A stretch of DNA of 64,000 bases from Pseudomonas brassicacearum subsp. neoaurantiaca. GTDB taxonomy: Bacteria; Pseudomonadota; Gammaproteobacteria; Pseudomonadales; Pseudomonadaceae. Below the pieces are notes generated by a model. That model was not told where the DNA came from and made no database searches. It saw only the letters and a program-made list of their open reading frames with translations. The translations under genes were made by a program, and so were the position numbers. Numbering within the stretch: the first letter of the stretch is position 1; each line of letters starts with the position of its first letter. The DNA lies in assembly GCF_013608025.1 (NCBI RefSeq), contig NZ_VDLV01000049.1, forward strand, positions 62,201-126,200, written 5' to 3'. Shown piece after piece: positions 35,277 to 45,114 of this stretch.

Positions 35277-36239
35277 ATGGCGGTGCAAATAGCGGTGATC
35301 GATGATTGGCAGGGCGTGGCGCAAGACGTAGTGGATTGGTCGTCGCTGGACAGCATCGGCCAGGTGTCCTTTCTCCACGATTACCCCGCCGATCACGACA
35401 CCCTCGTCTCGCGCCTGCAAGGTTTCGATGTCATCTGCGTGATGCGCGAACGGACCCGTTTCGATGAAGCACTGCTGCGTCGCCTGCCCAACCTCAAGCT
35501 GTTGCTGACCGGCGGCATGCGCAACGCTGCGCTCGATCTCAAGGCCGCCGCCGCGCTGGGTATCCAGGTCTGCGGCACCGACAGCTACAAGCACGCCGCG
35601 CCTGAACTGACCTGGGCGCTGATCATGGCCCTGACGCGCAACCTGGTCCCGGAAGCCAACGCATTGCGTGCCGGGCTGTGGCAGCAGGGCCTGGGCGGGG
35701 ACTTGCATGGCAAGACCCTGGCGATCCTCGGCCTTGGCAGCATCGGCACGCGCGTGGCGCAATTCGGCCAGGTATTCGGCATGCGGGTGATCGCCTGGAG
35801 CGAGAACCTGACGGCCGAGCGGGCAGCCGCAGCCGGCGTGACCTATGTCGATAAACAGGCGCTGTTCGAACAGGCCGACATTCTCTCGATTCACCTGGTG
35901 CTCAGCGACCGCACCCGCGGTCTGGTGGATGCCCAGGCGCTGGGCTGGATGAAGCCTGAGGCGCTGCTGGTCAATACCGCTCGCGGGCCGATCGTCGATG
36001 AAGCTGCGCTGGTCGAGGCACTTGAGCACAAGCGTCTGGCCGGTGCGGCCCTGGATGTCTTCGCCGAGGAACCGCTGCCATCCGGTCACCCGTTCCGTAC
36101 GTTGGACAACGTCCTGGCGACGCCTCATGTGGGTTATGTCAGCCGACAGAACTACCAGCAGTTCTATGGCCAGATGATCGAGGATTTGCAGGCCTGGGCG
36201 GCTGGCAAGCCGATTCGGGTGTTGACCTCAATAGTTTGA
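35277..36239 (+). CDS. D-2-hydroxyacid dehydrogenase family protein
   Basis: A 320-residue NAD(P)-dependent dehydrogenase. The Rossmann motif is LAILGLGSIGTRVAQFGQVF, followed by the catalytic triad regions NTARGPIVDEAALVEAL (Arg), LDVFAEEPLP (Glu) and LATPHVGYVS (His). The N-terminal AVIDDWQGVAQDV and ICVMRERTRFDE segments are typical of a subgroup annotated as phosphoglycerate-dehydrogenase-like with unknown substrate. No serine-biosynthesis context is present. It starts 11 bases after the alpha/beta hydrolase. Confidence 0.87.
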   Translation: MAVQIAVIDDWQGVAQDVVDWSSLDSIGQVSFLHDYPADHDTLVSRLQGFDVICVMRERTRFDEALLRRLPNLKLLLTGGMRNAALDLKAAAALGIQVCGTDSYKHAAPELTWALIMALTRNLVPEANALRAGLWQQGLGGDLHGKTLAILGLGSIGTRVAQFGQVFGMRVIAWSENLTAERAAAAGVTYVDKQALFEQADILSIHLVLSDRTRGLVDAQALGWMKPEALLVNTARGPIVDEAALVEALEHKRLAGAALDVFAEEPLPSGHPFRTLDNVLATPHVGYVSRQNYQQFYGQMIEDLQAWAAGKPIRVLTSIV

Positions 36240-36253
36240 AAATCCCCCATCCC

Positions 36254-36341
36254 TGTGGGAGCGAGCTTGCTCGCGATAGCGGTGTGTCAGTCACGATGAT
36301 GTGACTGGATGACCGCTATCGCGAGCAAGCTCGCTCCCACA
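36254..36341. repeat. Paired REP palindrome
   Basis: Near-perfect pair of the same REP unit; here the arms also include GATAGCGGT / ACCGCTATC, giving a long stem. It sits 14 bases after the dehydrogenase stop. Confidence 0.88.
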
Positions 36342-36853
36342 CGGGGCATGCAAAGCCCGTCCTGAAAGCCATCAAAACGCCTCCATCCCGCCCGCCTCTT
36401 AATGGTGCGACGCGCCGCTGAACCGCGCACGCGATTGAACCGTCGCCCCTCCCATACACCCCGCATATTTCAAACAAGCTGCATTTCGTCGGCTCGTATT
36501 CCCCCACGCTGTGTAAGACATTGCCGACAGTTTGCGTGATTGTCCGACAATTCGACGAAGCGAACCGCACCGCTCTAGCTTCTGACCTAGACTGCCGAAC
36601 CGGGGGGAAAACCGACCGGTCATCAGGAGGAAAAAAAGTCGAAACTTTTCGCAACGGCGACAGGTCAGGTTAGAGGAAGGGCAACAACGGCTGGAGCATT
36701 CCTTGCAACGGCCCCCTCACCTGATTCGCTTCGCCGCATTGGGCAGCGCTTTGCTCTCCTTGCGTAGCGCTTGTGCGCCTGGCCGCAGGATTCGGCCAAT
36801 GAAACAACAGCTCTGGCGCTTGCCGGAAACAGATCGAGAAATAGGAGTTATTT
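36342..36853. other. About 510-base gene-free region before the alpha-glucan/trehalose operon
   Basis: No frame here looks protein-like. It should hold the promoter region of the glgA operon. GACCTAGACTGCC near 36589 resembles a stationary-phase (RpoS-type) -10 only weakly. A strong AGGAGG at about 36626 is not followed by a start codon at the right distance, so it is not a visible gene start. Confidence 0.4.
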
Positions 36854-38425
36854 ATGATCAGTGCTGCCTTGGAACCACAGCAAGTCCGTTCTCAACTACC
36901 GCCGGCGGCCGAATCGCCGACGGCACCGGTGTTGGCCACCGGAGGCAAGGCACTGTTACCTGTCGTTCGACAGAATCCCAATCGCAAGAAAATCCTGTTC
37001 GTGACGTCGGAAATCGCCGACCTGGTCAAGACCGGCGGCCTCGGCGACGTGTCCTCCGCCCTGCCCCGCGCCATGGCCGGTTTGCATGACGTCCGGATAT
37101 TGATCCCCGGCTACCCGCAAGTCATGAACAGCGGCAATCCTATCCATATCATCGGCGAACTGGGTGGCCACGCAGCGCTTCCTCCTTGCAAGATCGGTCG
37201 CATGGACATGGCCGACGGCTTGGTGATCTACGTACTGATCTGTCCCGAACTCTACGCTCGCGAAGGTTCTCCTTACGGCGCCAACAACGGTCGCGACTGG
37301 CCTGACAACCACATCCGCTTTGCCCGCCTGGGCCTGGCCGCCGCCGACATCGCCGCCAACCTGGCGCAGATCCACTGGTGCCCCGACCTGGTCCACGCCC
37401 ACGACTGGCCCGCCGGGCTCGCGCCGGCCTATATGCACTGGCGCGGCCAACGCACGCCGACCCTGTTCACCATCCACAACCTGGCGTACCAGGGCGTGGT
37501 CAGCCTGGCGTCCTGCCCTGAATTGGGTATTCCGGAACATGCGCTGCAACAGGAAGGCATGGAGTTCTACGGCAAGCTGTCGTTCCTCAAGGCAGGCATG
37601 GCCTATTCCAGCCACATCACCACCGTCAGCGCCACCTACGCCCAGGAAATCACTACTCCGGCGTTCGGCTGCGGGCTCGATGGGTTTCTCGCCTCCAAGA
37701 CTCAACAAGGCTTGCTCAGCGGCATTCCCAACGGCATCGACGAAAGCTGGGACGCGGCCACCGACTCTCACCTGTTCCGTCAATTCGCCATCGGCGACTG
37801 GGAAGGCAAGGCCGTCAACGCCGCCCATGTCCGCGAGCTGTTCGGCCTGGAAGATTCCACCGGCCCCCTGTTTGCCGTGGTGTCGCGCCTGGTCTACCAG
37901 AAGGGCCTGGACCTGACCGAAGCGGTCGCCGAGTTCATCGTCGAGTCCGGCGGGCAGATCGCGATCATCGGTCGCGGCGAGCCTGAAGAAGAACAAGCCA
38001 TGCGCGAACTGGCGCTGCGCTTCCCGGGCCGTATCGGCGTGCGTATCGGCTTCAACGAAACCGACGCACGGCGGATGTTCGCCGGCAGCGATTTCCTGTT
38101 GATGCCTTCACGCTACGAGCCCTGCGGCTTGAGCCAGATGTACGCCCAACGCTTCGGCTCGCTGCCGGTTGCGCGCAACACTGGCGGGCTGGCGGACACC
38201 ATCGAGGATGGCGTCACCGGATTCCTGTTCGATGAGTCGACCGTCGACAGCTACAAAGAGGCCTTGAGCCGCGCGTTCAAGGTTTTCGAATTCCCCGAAC
38301 TGCTCAATGCCATGCGCTGCCGCGCGATGTCGGCCCCCTTCAACTGGAGCAAGGCGGTGGAACCCTACGCCGAACTCTATGAACAACTGGTCGCTAAATC
38401 ATTGGGAAAATCGGCTAGACAATGA
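36854..38425 (+). CDS. glgA: Glycogen synthase GlgA (ADP-glucose type)
   Basis: A 523-residue GT5 glycosyltransferase that adds glucose from ADP-glucose to alpha-1,4-glucan. The ADP-glucose motif KTGGLGDV is at residues 59-66. It sits after an unusual 45-residue N-terminal extension (MISAALEPQQVRSQLPPAAE and on); in most GlgA proteins this motif is near residue 15. Other conserved stretches are HAHDWPAGLAPAYMHW and MPSRYEPCGLSQMYAQRFGS. The extension could mean a later true start, e.g. near 36986, but TAGGAG precedes the ATG at 36854. It heads the operon glgA-treZ-malQ-treY-DUF2934-glgX. Confidence 0.92.
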   Translation: MISAALEPQQVRSQLPPAAESPTAPVLATGGKALLPVVRQNPNRKKILFVTSEIADLVKTGGLGDVSSALPRAMAGLHDVRILIPGYPQVMNSGNPIHIIGELGGHAALPPCKIGRMDMADGLVIYVLICPELYAREGSPYGANNGRDWPDNHIRFARLGLAAADIAANLAQIHWCPDLVHAHDWPAGLAPAYMHWRGQRTPTLFTIHNLAYQGVVSLASCPELGIPEHALQQEGMEFYGKLSFLKAGMAYSSHITTVSATYAQEITTPAFGCGLDGFLASKTQQGLLSGIPNGIDESWDAATDSHLFRQFAIGDWEGKAVNAAHVRELFGLEDSTGPLFAVVSRLVYQKGLDLTEAVAEFIVESGGQIAIIGRGEPEEEQAMRELALRFPGRIGVRIGFNETDARRMFAGSDFLLMPSRYEPCGLSQMYAQRFGSLPVARNTGGLADTIEDGVTGFLFDESTVDSYKEALSRAFKVFEFPELLNAMRCRAMSAPFNWSKAVEPYAELYEQLVAKSLGKSARQ

Positions 38426-38433
38426 GGTAACCG

Positions 38434-40236
38434 ATGCCGTCAAGGATGCCTGAAACCCGGACCCACGGCGCGGTCTTGCTTGATCCAGAGCACACCCGTT
38501 TCGCCCTGTGGGCCCCTGATGCGTTTTACGTCAGTGTCGAACTCGACACTGGAGAATCCATACCGATGCTGCCCCAGGCCAATGGCTGGTTCATGATCCA
38601 GGCCCGTTGTCCCGCCGGCACTCGCTACCGCTACAACATCGACGGTGAACTGGAAGTGCCTGACCCGGCGTCCCGGTCCCAGGACGGGGACATCGACCGC
38701 CACAGCGTGGTGGTCGACCCCCACGCTTATCAATGGCGCCACACCGGTTGGTGCGGTCGCCCCTGGTACGATGCCGTCATCTACGAACTGCACGTCGGCG
38801 CCCTCGGCGGTTTCGAAGGCGTCGAGCAACAACTGGCGCGCCTGGCCGGGCTAGGCGTGACCGCCATCGAACTGATGCCGCTGGCGCAGTTTCCCGGCGA
38901 TCGCAATTGGGGCTACGACGGCGTACTGCCCTACGCCCCGCAAGCCTCCTACGGCACGCCGGACCAGCTCAAGCACCTGATCGACAGCGCCCACGGCCAT
39001 GGGCTGGCAGTTATCCTCGACGTGGTCTACAACCACTTCGGCCCCGACGGCAATTATCTGCACCGCTACGCCAAGGGGTTCTTTCGCGAAGACAAGCACA
39101 CGCCCTGGGGCGCGGCGATCGATTTCCGGCGCCGCGAGGTCCGTGATTTCTTCATCGACAACGCGCTGATGTGGCTGCTGGAGTACCGTTTCGACGGTCT
39201 GCGCCTGGACGCCGTGCACGCCATCGAGGATCCCGATTTCCTCCAGGAACTGGCCGCCCAGGTGCGACAGCAAGTGGACCCAAGGCGGCATGTCTGGTTG
39301 ACCGTCGAAAACGAACACAACCAGGCCAGCCTGCTAGAACAGGGTTACGACGCCCAGTGGAACGATGACGGGCACAACGCCCTGCACGTACTGCTGACGG
39401 GCGAGACCGATGCCTATTACGCCGACTACGCCGAACAACCCACGGAAAAACTCGCGCGCTGCCTGAGCCAGGGTTTCGTGTTCCAGGGTCATACCAACCG
39501 TCATGGTGAATCCCGTGGTGAGCCCAGTGGCCACCTGCCGCCGAGCGCGTTCGTGCTGTTCCTGCAGAACCACGACCAGATCGGCAACCGGGCCCTCGGT
39601 GAGCGCCTGCATCAACTGGCCCCGCCGCAGGCCTTGCAAGCGGCGACGGCGTTGTTGCTGCTGTCGCCGATGATTCCGTTGATGTTCATGGGCGATGAAG
39701 TCATCGCCGACCAACCCTTCCTGTTCTTCACCAGCCACCACGGCGAGCTGGCAGAGCTGGTACGCGAAGGCCGACGCAACGAATTCAAGGCTTTCAGTGC
39801 CTTTGCCGATCCCGAGAAGCGCGAGCGGATCCCTGATCCGAACGCCGCCAATACCTTCGAGGCCTCACGGCCAAACCTCGAAGCGCACCAGCCGGAACAA
39901 CTGGCCAGCGAAGCGCTTTATCGCCAGTTGCTGAAAATTCGCCGTGAACAAATCGTCCCGCGCCTGCCGGCTGCCCATGCCTTGGGTGCCGAGGTGCTGG
40001 GCCATGGCGCGGTGAGCGCGCGCTGGCAACTGGGCGACGGCAGCGTCTTGCGCATCGACCTGAACCTCAGTGACCAAGCCGTTGAACACAGCGCGCCTCA
40101 CGACGCGCAGATTCTTTTCGAACATCCACCGCAGGCCATGGGTCTGTTGCAACAGGGGGCTCTCATGCCCCATAGCGCGCTGGTCAGTCTGACGCAAGCG
40201 GCCACCTTGCCCACAATTACTGGAGAGCGCCTATGA
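38434..40236 (+). CDS. treZ: Malto-oligosyltrehalose trehalohydrolase TreZ
   Basis: A 600-residue GH13 enzyme that releases trehalose from malto-oligosyl-trehalose. It has an N-terminal carbohydrate-binding type domain (VLLDPEHTRFALWAPDAFYV), then the barrel. The Asp nucleophile is in FDGLRLDAVHAI, the acid/base Glu in WLTVENEHNQ, and the third acid in FLQNHDQIGNRA. The GYDGVLPYAPQASYGTP stretch is typical. It starts 8 bases after glgA and its end overlaps malQ by 4 bases (ATGA). Confidence 0.93.
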   Translation: MPSRMPETRTHGAVLLDPEHTRFALWAPDAFYVSVELDTGESIPMLPQANGWFMIQARCPAGTRYRYNIDGELEVPDPASRSQDGDIDRHSVVVDPHAYQWRHTGWCGRPWYDAVIYELHVGALGGFEGVEQQLARLAGLGVTAIELMPLAQFPGDRNWGYDGVLPYAPQASYGTPDQLKHLIDSAHGHGLAVILDVVYNHFGPDGNYLHRYAKGFFREDKHTPWGAAIDFRRREVRDFFIDNALMWLLEYRFDGLRLDAVHAIEDPDFLQELAAQVRQQVDPRRHVWLTVENEHNQASLLEQGYDAQWNDDGHNALHVLLTGETDAYYADYAEQPTEKLARCLSQGFVFQGHTNRHGESRGEPSGHLPPSAFVLFLQNHDQIGNRALGERLHQLAPPQALQAATALLLLSPMIPLMFMGDEVIADQPFLFFTSHHGELAELVREGRRNEFKAFSAFADPEKRERIPDPNAANTFEASRPNLEAHQPEQLASEALYRQLLKIRREQIVPRLPAAHALGAEVLGHGAVSARWQLGDGSVLRIDLNLSDQAVEHSAPHDAQILFEHPPQAMGLLQQGALMPHSALVSLTQAATLPTITGERL

Positions 40237-42311
40237 GCGATGCGCAACTGGAAATCCTCGCCGGCCGAGCGGGCCTGGCGGTGGACTGGATCGATGCCAA
40301 CGGCCGTGCCCAGAAGGTATCGCCGGCCGTATTGCGCTCGGTCTTGACCGGGCTGGGTCATCCCGCTGGCAGCGCCCAGGAAATCGATGCCAGCCTGCTG
40401 CAGTTGCAGCAAGATCAACAGAACCATCGCCTGCCCCCGCTGATCACGGCGGATGTCGGGGTCAATGTCGATTTGAGCCGCTACTTCGAGCCCGGCACGC
40501 CTTGCGAAATCCAGCTTGAGGACGGCGCGACACTGAATTCGAAACTCGATGCCGCCGCTGCCCTGCCGGGGATCGTGCCGGTGGGTTACCAACATGTCAG
40601 CATCCAGGGCCAGCATTTCACCTTGGCCGTGGCGCCTGCCCGCTGCTATAGCGTGGCGGATGCGGTCGATGACCCGACGCCACGGGCCTGGGGCCTGAGT
40701 GCCCAGCTGTATTCGCTGCGCCGCCCGGATGATGGTGGCTTCGGCGACACCCAGGCCTTGGAAGAATTGGCGCGGGTGGCCGGCGAACGGGGCGCCGACG
40801 CGCTGGCCATCAGTCCGATGCACGCCATGTTCAGCAGCGACACCGGACGCTACAGCCCCTATTCACCGTCCAGCCGGCTGTTTCTCAACAGCCTGTACGC
40901 CGCGCCCGGCACCATCCTCGGCGAACGTGCGCTGCGCACGGCCATCGACGCTACGGGCCTGGCCAACCAATTGCAGAATCTTGAACAACAGCCACTGATC
41001 GATTGGCCGGTGGCCGCCGAGGCCAAGCAACGAATTCTTCGCGCCCTGTACGACGGTTTCAGCCAGGGTGAGCATCCGTTGCACGAGGATTTCAGCAGCT
41101 TTCGCCACAGCAGCGGCGAAGCCCTGGAAAACCACTGCCGCTTCGAAGCCCTGCAAGCCGAGCGCGCCGCCCGGGGCGAAAGCCTCGACTGGCGTCAATG
41201 GCCCGAAGAATGGCGCGATCCACGCAGCACCGCGATCGCCCGTTTCGCCGAGGAAAACGCCGACGAAATCGGCTTCTACGCCTTCTGCCAGTGGTTGATC
41301 GCCCGCTGCCTGGAACGCGCCCAGAGCGCGGCCAAATCCAGTGGGATGGGTGTCGGGCTGATCGCCGACCTGGCGGTGGGTGCCGACGGCGGCGGCAGCC
41401 AGGCCTGGAGCCGGCAAGACGAATTGCTCGCGTCGCTCACCGTCGGCGCACCGCCCGATATTCTCAATCGCTCGGGCCAGGGCTGGGGCATCTCGGCCTT
41501 TTCTCCAGAAGGTTTGGTACGCAACGGTTTCCGCGCGTTCATCGAGATGTTGCGGGCCAACTTCGCCCATGCGGGTGGCTTGCGCATCGACCACATCATG
41601 GGCCTGCAACGCTTGTGGGTGATCCCTAACGACGCGCCCCCCACCGATGGTGCCTACCTCTATTACCCCATCGATGACCTGCTGCGCCTGTTGGCCCTGG
41701 AGTCCCATCGTCACCAGGCCATCGTCCTGGGCGAGGACCTTGGCACCGTGCCCGATGGCCTGCGGGAAAAGCTCATTGCCCGCTCCATCCTGGGTATGCG
41801 CGTGCTGCTGTTCGAACAGGACAACACCCATTTCAAGCCCATCCTCGATTGGCCGGACAACGCGCTCGCGACCACCAGCACCCATGACTTGCCCACGCTC
41901 AATGGCTGGTGGCACGGCCATGACATCGATTGGAACGCCCGGCTGGACTTGATCGACTCCCACACCGAAATGGATTGGCGCCGGCACCGCGAGCGTGAAC
42001 GCGACGGGCTGCGCAGCGCGCTGAACCAGGATCCGCAGAACTTTCGCGAGGAACATCGCGAAACCGACCAAGTGCTGGACGCCAGCGTGCGTTTCCTCGG
42101 GCATACCCGTGCGCCGCTGGTGCTGCTGCCCCTTGAAGATGCCCTGGGCGTCGAAGAACAGGCCAACCTGCCCGGCACCACCGACACCCACCCTAATTGG
42201 CGGCGGCGCCTGGCTTTGGACAGCCGGGCACTGCTGGACGACCCGGACGCCGCGCGGCGTCTGGAAATACTCGCCTGCGCGAGACTTCAGGCGAACGAGC
42301 GTGACCGATGA
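40233..42311 (+). CDS. malQ: 4-alpha-glucanotransferase MalQ
   Basis: A 692-residue GH77 amylomaltase that moves alpha-1,4-glucan segments between malto-oligosaccharides. Motifs: MHAMFSSDTGRYSPYSPSSR (family-specific), GGLRIDHIMGLQRLWVIP (nucleophile Asp), VLGEDLGTVPDGLREK (acid/base Glu), and TSTHDLPTLNGWWHGHD. The N-terminal domain at 1-150 is longer than in thermophile forms and typical of proteobacterial MalQ. It overlaps treZ and treY by 4 bases on each side, so the three enzymes are translationally coupled. Confidence 0.93.
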   Translation: MSDAQLEILAGRAGLAVDWIDANGRAQKVSPAVLRSVLTGLGHPAGSAQEIDASLLQLQQDQQNHRLPPLITADVGVNVDLSRYFEPGTPCEIQLEDGATLNSKLDAAAALPGIVPVGYQHVSIQGQHFTLAVAPARCYSVADAVDDPTPRAWGLSAQLYSLRRPDDGGFGDTQALEELARVAGERGADALAISPMHAMFSSDTGRYSPYSPSSRLFLNSLYAAPGTILGERALRTAIDATGLANQLQNLEQQPLIDWPVAAEAKQRILRALYDGFSQGEHPLHEDFSSFRHSSGEALENHCRFEALQAERAARGESLDWRQWPEEWRDPRSTAIARFAEENADEIGFYAFCQWLIARCLERAQSAAKSSGMGVGLIADLAVGADGGGSQAWSRQDELLASLTVGAPPDILNRSGQGWGISAFSPEGLVRNGFRAFIEMLRANFAHAGGLRIDHIMGLQRLWVIPNDAPPTDGAYLYYPIDDLLRLLALESHRHQAIVLGEDLGTVPDGLREKLIARSILGMRVLLFEQDNTHFKPILDWPDNALATTSTHDLPTLNGWWHGHDIDWNARLDLIDSHTEMDWRRHRERERDGLRSALNQDPQNFREEHRETDQVLDASVRFLGHTRAPLVLLPLEDALGVEEQANLPGTTDTHPNWRRRLALDSRALLDDPDAARRLEILACARLQANERDR

Positions 42312-45094
42312 ACCAGACATTGATTCAACCGCTGCGGGCGACCTTGCGCCTGCAATTTCACAAAGGCTTCACCCTGGACGATGCCATCGCCCAAGTGCCG
42401 TACTTCGCCTCCCTGGGCATCAGCCATATCTATGCTTCGCCGCTGCTCAAGGCGCGAGCCGGGTCCATGCACGGCTACGACGTGGTCGATCCGACCCAGG
42501 TCAACCCGGAACTCGGCGGCGAGGCCGCGCTCAGGCGCCTGGTGGCCACCTTGCGCGAACATCGGATGGGCCTGATCCTCGACATCGTGTCCAATCACAT
42601 GGCCGTTGGCGGCAATGACAATCCCTGGTGGCTCGACCTGCTGGAATGGGGGCGCCTGAGCCCTTATGGCGAATTCTTCGACATCCAGTGGCACTCACCC
42701 GACCCGCTGATGGAAGGCCAGTTGCTGTTGCCTTTCCTGGGGAGCGATTACGGCGTGGCCTTGCAGGAAGGCACCTTGAAACTGCGCTTCGACGCCACTC
42801 AAGGCAGCTTCTTTGTCGAGCACTATGAGCACCACTTCCCCATTTGCCCGATGCAATACGGTGAATTGCTCAAACCCTCGGACAATCTGCCGTCGGAACA
42901 GGTCGATGCGCTCAGGGCACTGGCCGAGCGTTTCACCACGCTGAACTACCAGACCGATGCACATTCCCTGGCCCAGCCACTGCAACAGGAATTGCGGGAG
43001 CTCGCTTCCCAGCAGGGCATCCTTGGCGCGATCGAAGACAACCTGCGCAATTATGATTCGCTGGAGCCCGACGGCTTCGAACGCCTGCATGAGTTACTCG
43101 AGCGCCAAAGCTACCGCCTCGCAAGTTGGCGGACGGCGGCGGATGACATCAACTGGCGGCGCTTTTTCGATGTCAATGAACTGGGTGGCCTGCGGGTCGA
43201 ACGCCCGGCGGTGTTCGAGGCGACCCACGCGAAAATCTTCGAGTTGATTGCCGAAGGATTGGTCGACGGCCTGCGGATCGATCACATCGACGGCCTGGCC
43301 GACCCTCGCGGTTACTGCCGCAAACTGCGCCGTCGCGTCGACTCGCTTTCGCCCACGCGGCACCTGCCGATTTTCGTCGAGAAGATCCTTGGCGATGACG
43401 AGACGCTGCGCCGCGACTGGAACGTCGACGGCAGCACCGGCTATGAGTTCATGAACCAGATTTCGCTGCTGCAGCATGACCCGGCCGGTGCCGAGCGCCT
43501 CGCCGAATTCTGGAGCCGACACAGCGAACGGCCCGCGCACTTCATCGAAGAAGCCCGCCTGGCCCGCCAACAGATTCTCAACGGTTCCCTGGCCGGGGAT
43601 TTCGAGAGCGTCGCCCAGGCCTTGTTGCAAGTCGCCCGGGACGACGTGATGACCCGCGACCTGACCCTCGGCGCGATTCGCCGGGCACTGCAGGAATTGA
43701 TCGTGCATTTCCCGGTGTATCGCACCTACATCAGCCCCTTGGGTCGCTCCGCCGAGGACGAGGTATTTTTCCAAAAGGCCCTCGAAGGCGCCCGGCAAAC
43801 CCTCAGCGAGGCCGACTGGCCCGTGCTCGATTGCCTGGCCAACTGGCTCGGCGGCATGCCTTGGCGCCAACGCCCGAGAGGGAGCCAGCGTAAACGCTTG
43901 CGCCACGCCTGCGTGCGCTTCCAGCAACTGACTTCGCCCGCCGCCGCCAAGGCGGTCGAGGACACCGCGCTTTATCGCTCGGCGGTCCTGCTGTCACGCA
44001 ACGACGTCGGCTACAACACCGAACGATTCAGCGCGCCGGTGCAGGAATTCCACGACGCCTGCGTCGAGCGGCTCAAGCATTTCCCCGACAACCTGATCAC
44101 CACCGCCACCCATGACCACAAGCGCGGCGAAGACACCCGTGCCCGGCTGGCGGTGGTCAGCGAACGTCCGGATTGGTACACCACATGCGTAGAGCAGTGG
44201 CGCATCCTCTCGCCGTCGTTGCACAGCGACCCCGCGGCGCCGTCGGCCGGTGATGAACTGATTCTCTACCAGGCGCTGCTCGGCAGTTGGCCCCTGGACC
44301 TCGACCTGCAGGATCAGAAAGCCCTGGGCGACTACGCCGAACGCCTGTGGCAATGGCAACGCAAGGCGCTGCGCGAGGCCAAGTTGCAAAGCAGTTGGGC
44401 GGCGGTCAACGATGCCTACGAGCAAGCCACCCAGATGTTCCTCGAACGGCTGTTGCTGTGCGATGAAGGCCTGCCGTTGCGTTGCGCCATCGCCGAAGCC
44501 GTCCAGGCCATTGCTCCGGCAGGCGCCCTCAACAGCCTGGCGCAAACTTTGCTGCGCATGACCGTACCCGGCGTGCCGGACCTGTACCAGGGCAACGAGT
44601 TCTGGGATTTCAGCCTGGTGGATCCCGACAACCGTCGCCCGGTGGATTTCATGGCCCGCCGAGAGGCGATGCAGGCCGACAGTCCACCCGTGGCGCTGCT
44701 GGCGGACTGGCGCGACGGTCGGATCAAGCAAGCGTTGATCGCGCGCACGCTGGCCCTGCGGTCGGAGTACGCGCAACTGTTCCGCCAGGGCAGCTACCAG
44801 CCGCTGTCGGTGCAAGGCGAACAAGCCGGGCGAGTATTGGCTTTCATGCGCGAGCATCAGCAGCAACGGGCGATCGTCGTGGTACCGATTCACGCGGCCA
44901 GCCTGCTGGAAAACAGTGCCCTGCCCCAGGTCACTGCATCGGACTGGGGCGACACCCGCGTGTCGTTACCGTTTGCCGCCGAGGACGAAAAACTGAAGGG
45001 ACTTTTTGCAAGCGCAACAGTCACACCCCAAAGGGAGCTGATGGTCAGCGCCGCGCTGGGGGATTTCCCGGTCAATGTCTTTATCCAATCTTGA
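42308..45094 (+). CDS. treY: Malto-oligosyltrehalose synthase TreY
   Basis: A 928-residue GH13 enzyme that turns the reducing end of an alpha-glucan chain into a trehalosyl group. Motifs are ATLRLQFHKGFTLDDA at the N-terminus, SHIYASPLLKARAGSMHGYD, LILDIVSNHMAVG, DGLRIDHIDGLADPRGYCR (nucleophile), FVEKILGDDE (acid/base) and TATHDHKRGEDTRARL. The length is slightly above the usual 700-900, with extra sequence around residues 130-280. It works with TreZ to make trehalose from glucan, a desiccation and osmotic protectant in pseudomonads. Confidence 0.94.
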   Translation: MNQTLIQPLRATLRLQFHKGFTLDDAIAQVPYFASLGISHIYASPLLKARAGSMHGYDVVDPTQVNPELGGEAALRRLVATLREHRMGLILDIVSNHMAVGGNDNPWWLDLLEWGRLSPYGEFFDIQWHSPDPLMEGQLLLPFLGSDYGVALQEGTLKLRFDATQGSFFVEHYEHHFPICPMQYGELLKPSDNLPSEQVDALRALAERFTTLNYQTDAHSLAQPLQQELRELASQQGILGAIEDNLRNYDSLEPDGFERLHELLERQSYRLASWRTAADDINWRRFFDVNELGGLRVERPAVFEATHAKIFELIAEGLVDGLRIDHIDGLADPRGYCRKLRRRVDSLSPTRHLPIFVEKILGDDETLRRDWNVDGSTGYEFMNQISLLQHDPAGAERLAEFWSRHSERPAHFIEEARLARQQILNGSLAGDFESVAQALLQVARDDVMTRDLTLGAIRRALQELIVHFPVYRTYISPLGRSAEDEVFFQKALEGARQTLSEADWPVLDCLANWLGGMPWRQRPRGSQRKRLRHACVRFQQLTSPAAAKAVEDTALYRSAVLLSRNDVGYNTERFSAPVQEFHDACVERLKHFPDNLITTATHDHKRGEDTRARLAVVSERPDWYTTCVEQWRILSPSLHSDPAAPSAGDELILYQALLGSWPLDLDLQDQKALGDYAERLWQWQRKALREAKLQSSWAAVNDAYEQATQMFLERLLLCDEGLPLRCAIAEAVQAIAPAGALNSLAQTLLRMTVPGVPDLYQGNEFWDFSLVDPDNRRPVDFMARREAMQADSPPVALLADWRDGRIKQALIARTLALRSEYAQLFRQGSYQPLSVQGEQAGRVLAFMREHQQQRAIVVVPIHAASLLENSALPQVTASDWGDTRVSLPFAAEDEKLKGLFASATVTPQRELMVSAALGDFPVNVFIQS

Positions 45095-45114
45095 GTCAAG
45101 TCAGGAGCACTACG

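Noticed and set aside
36589..36606. Possible RpoS-type -10 (CCTAGACT) before glgA
   Set aside because: Poor match and no supporting -35 or spacing; would be over-reading.
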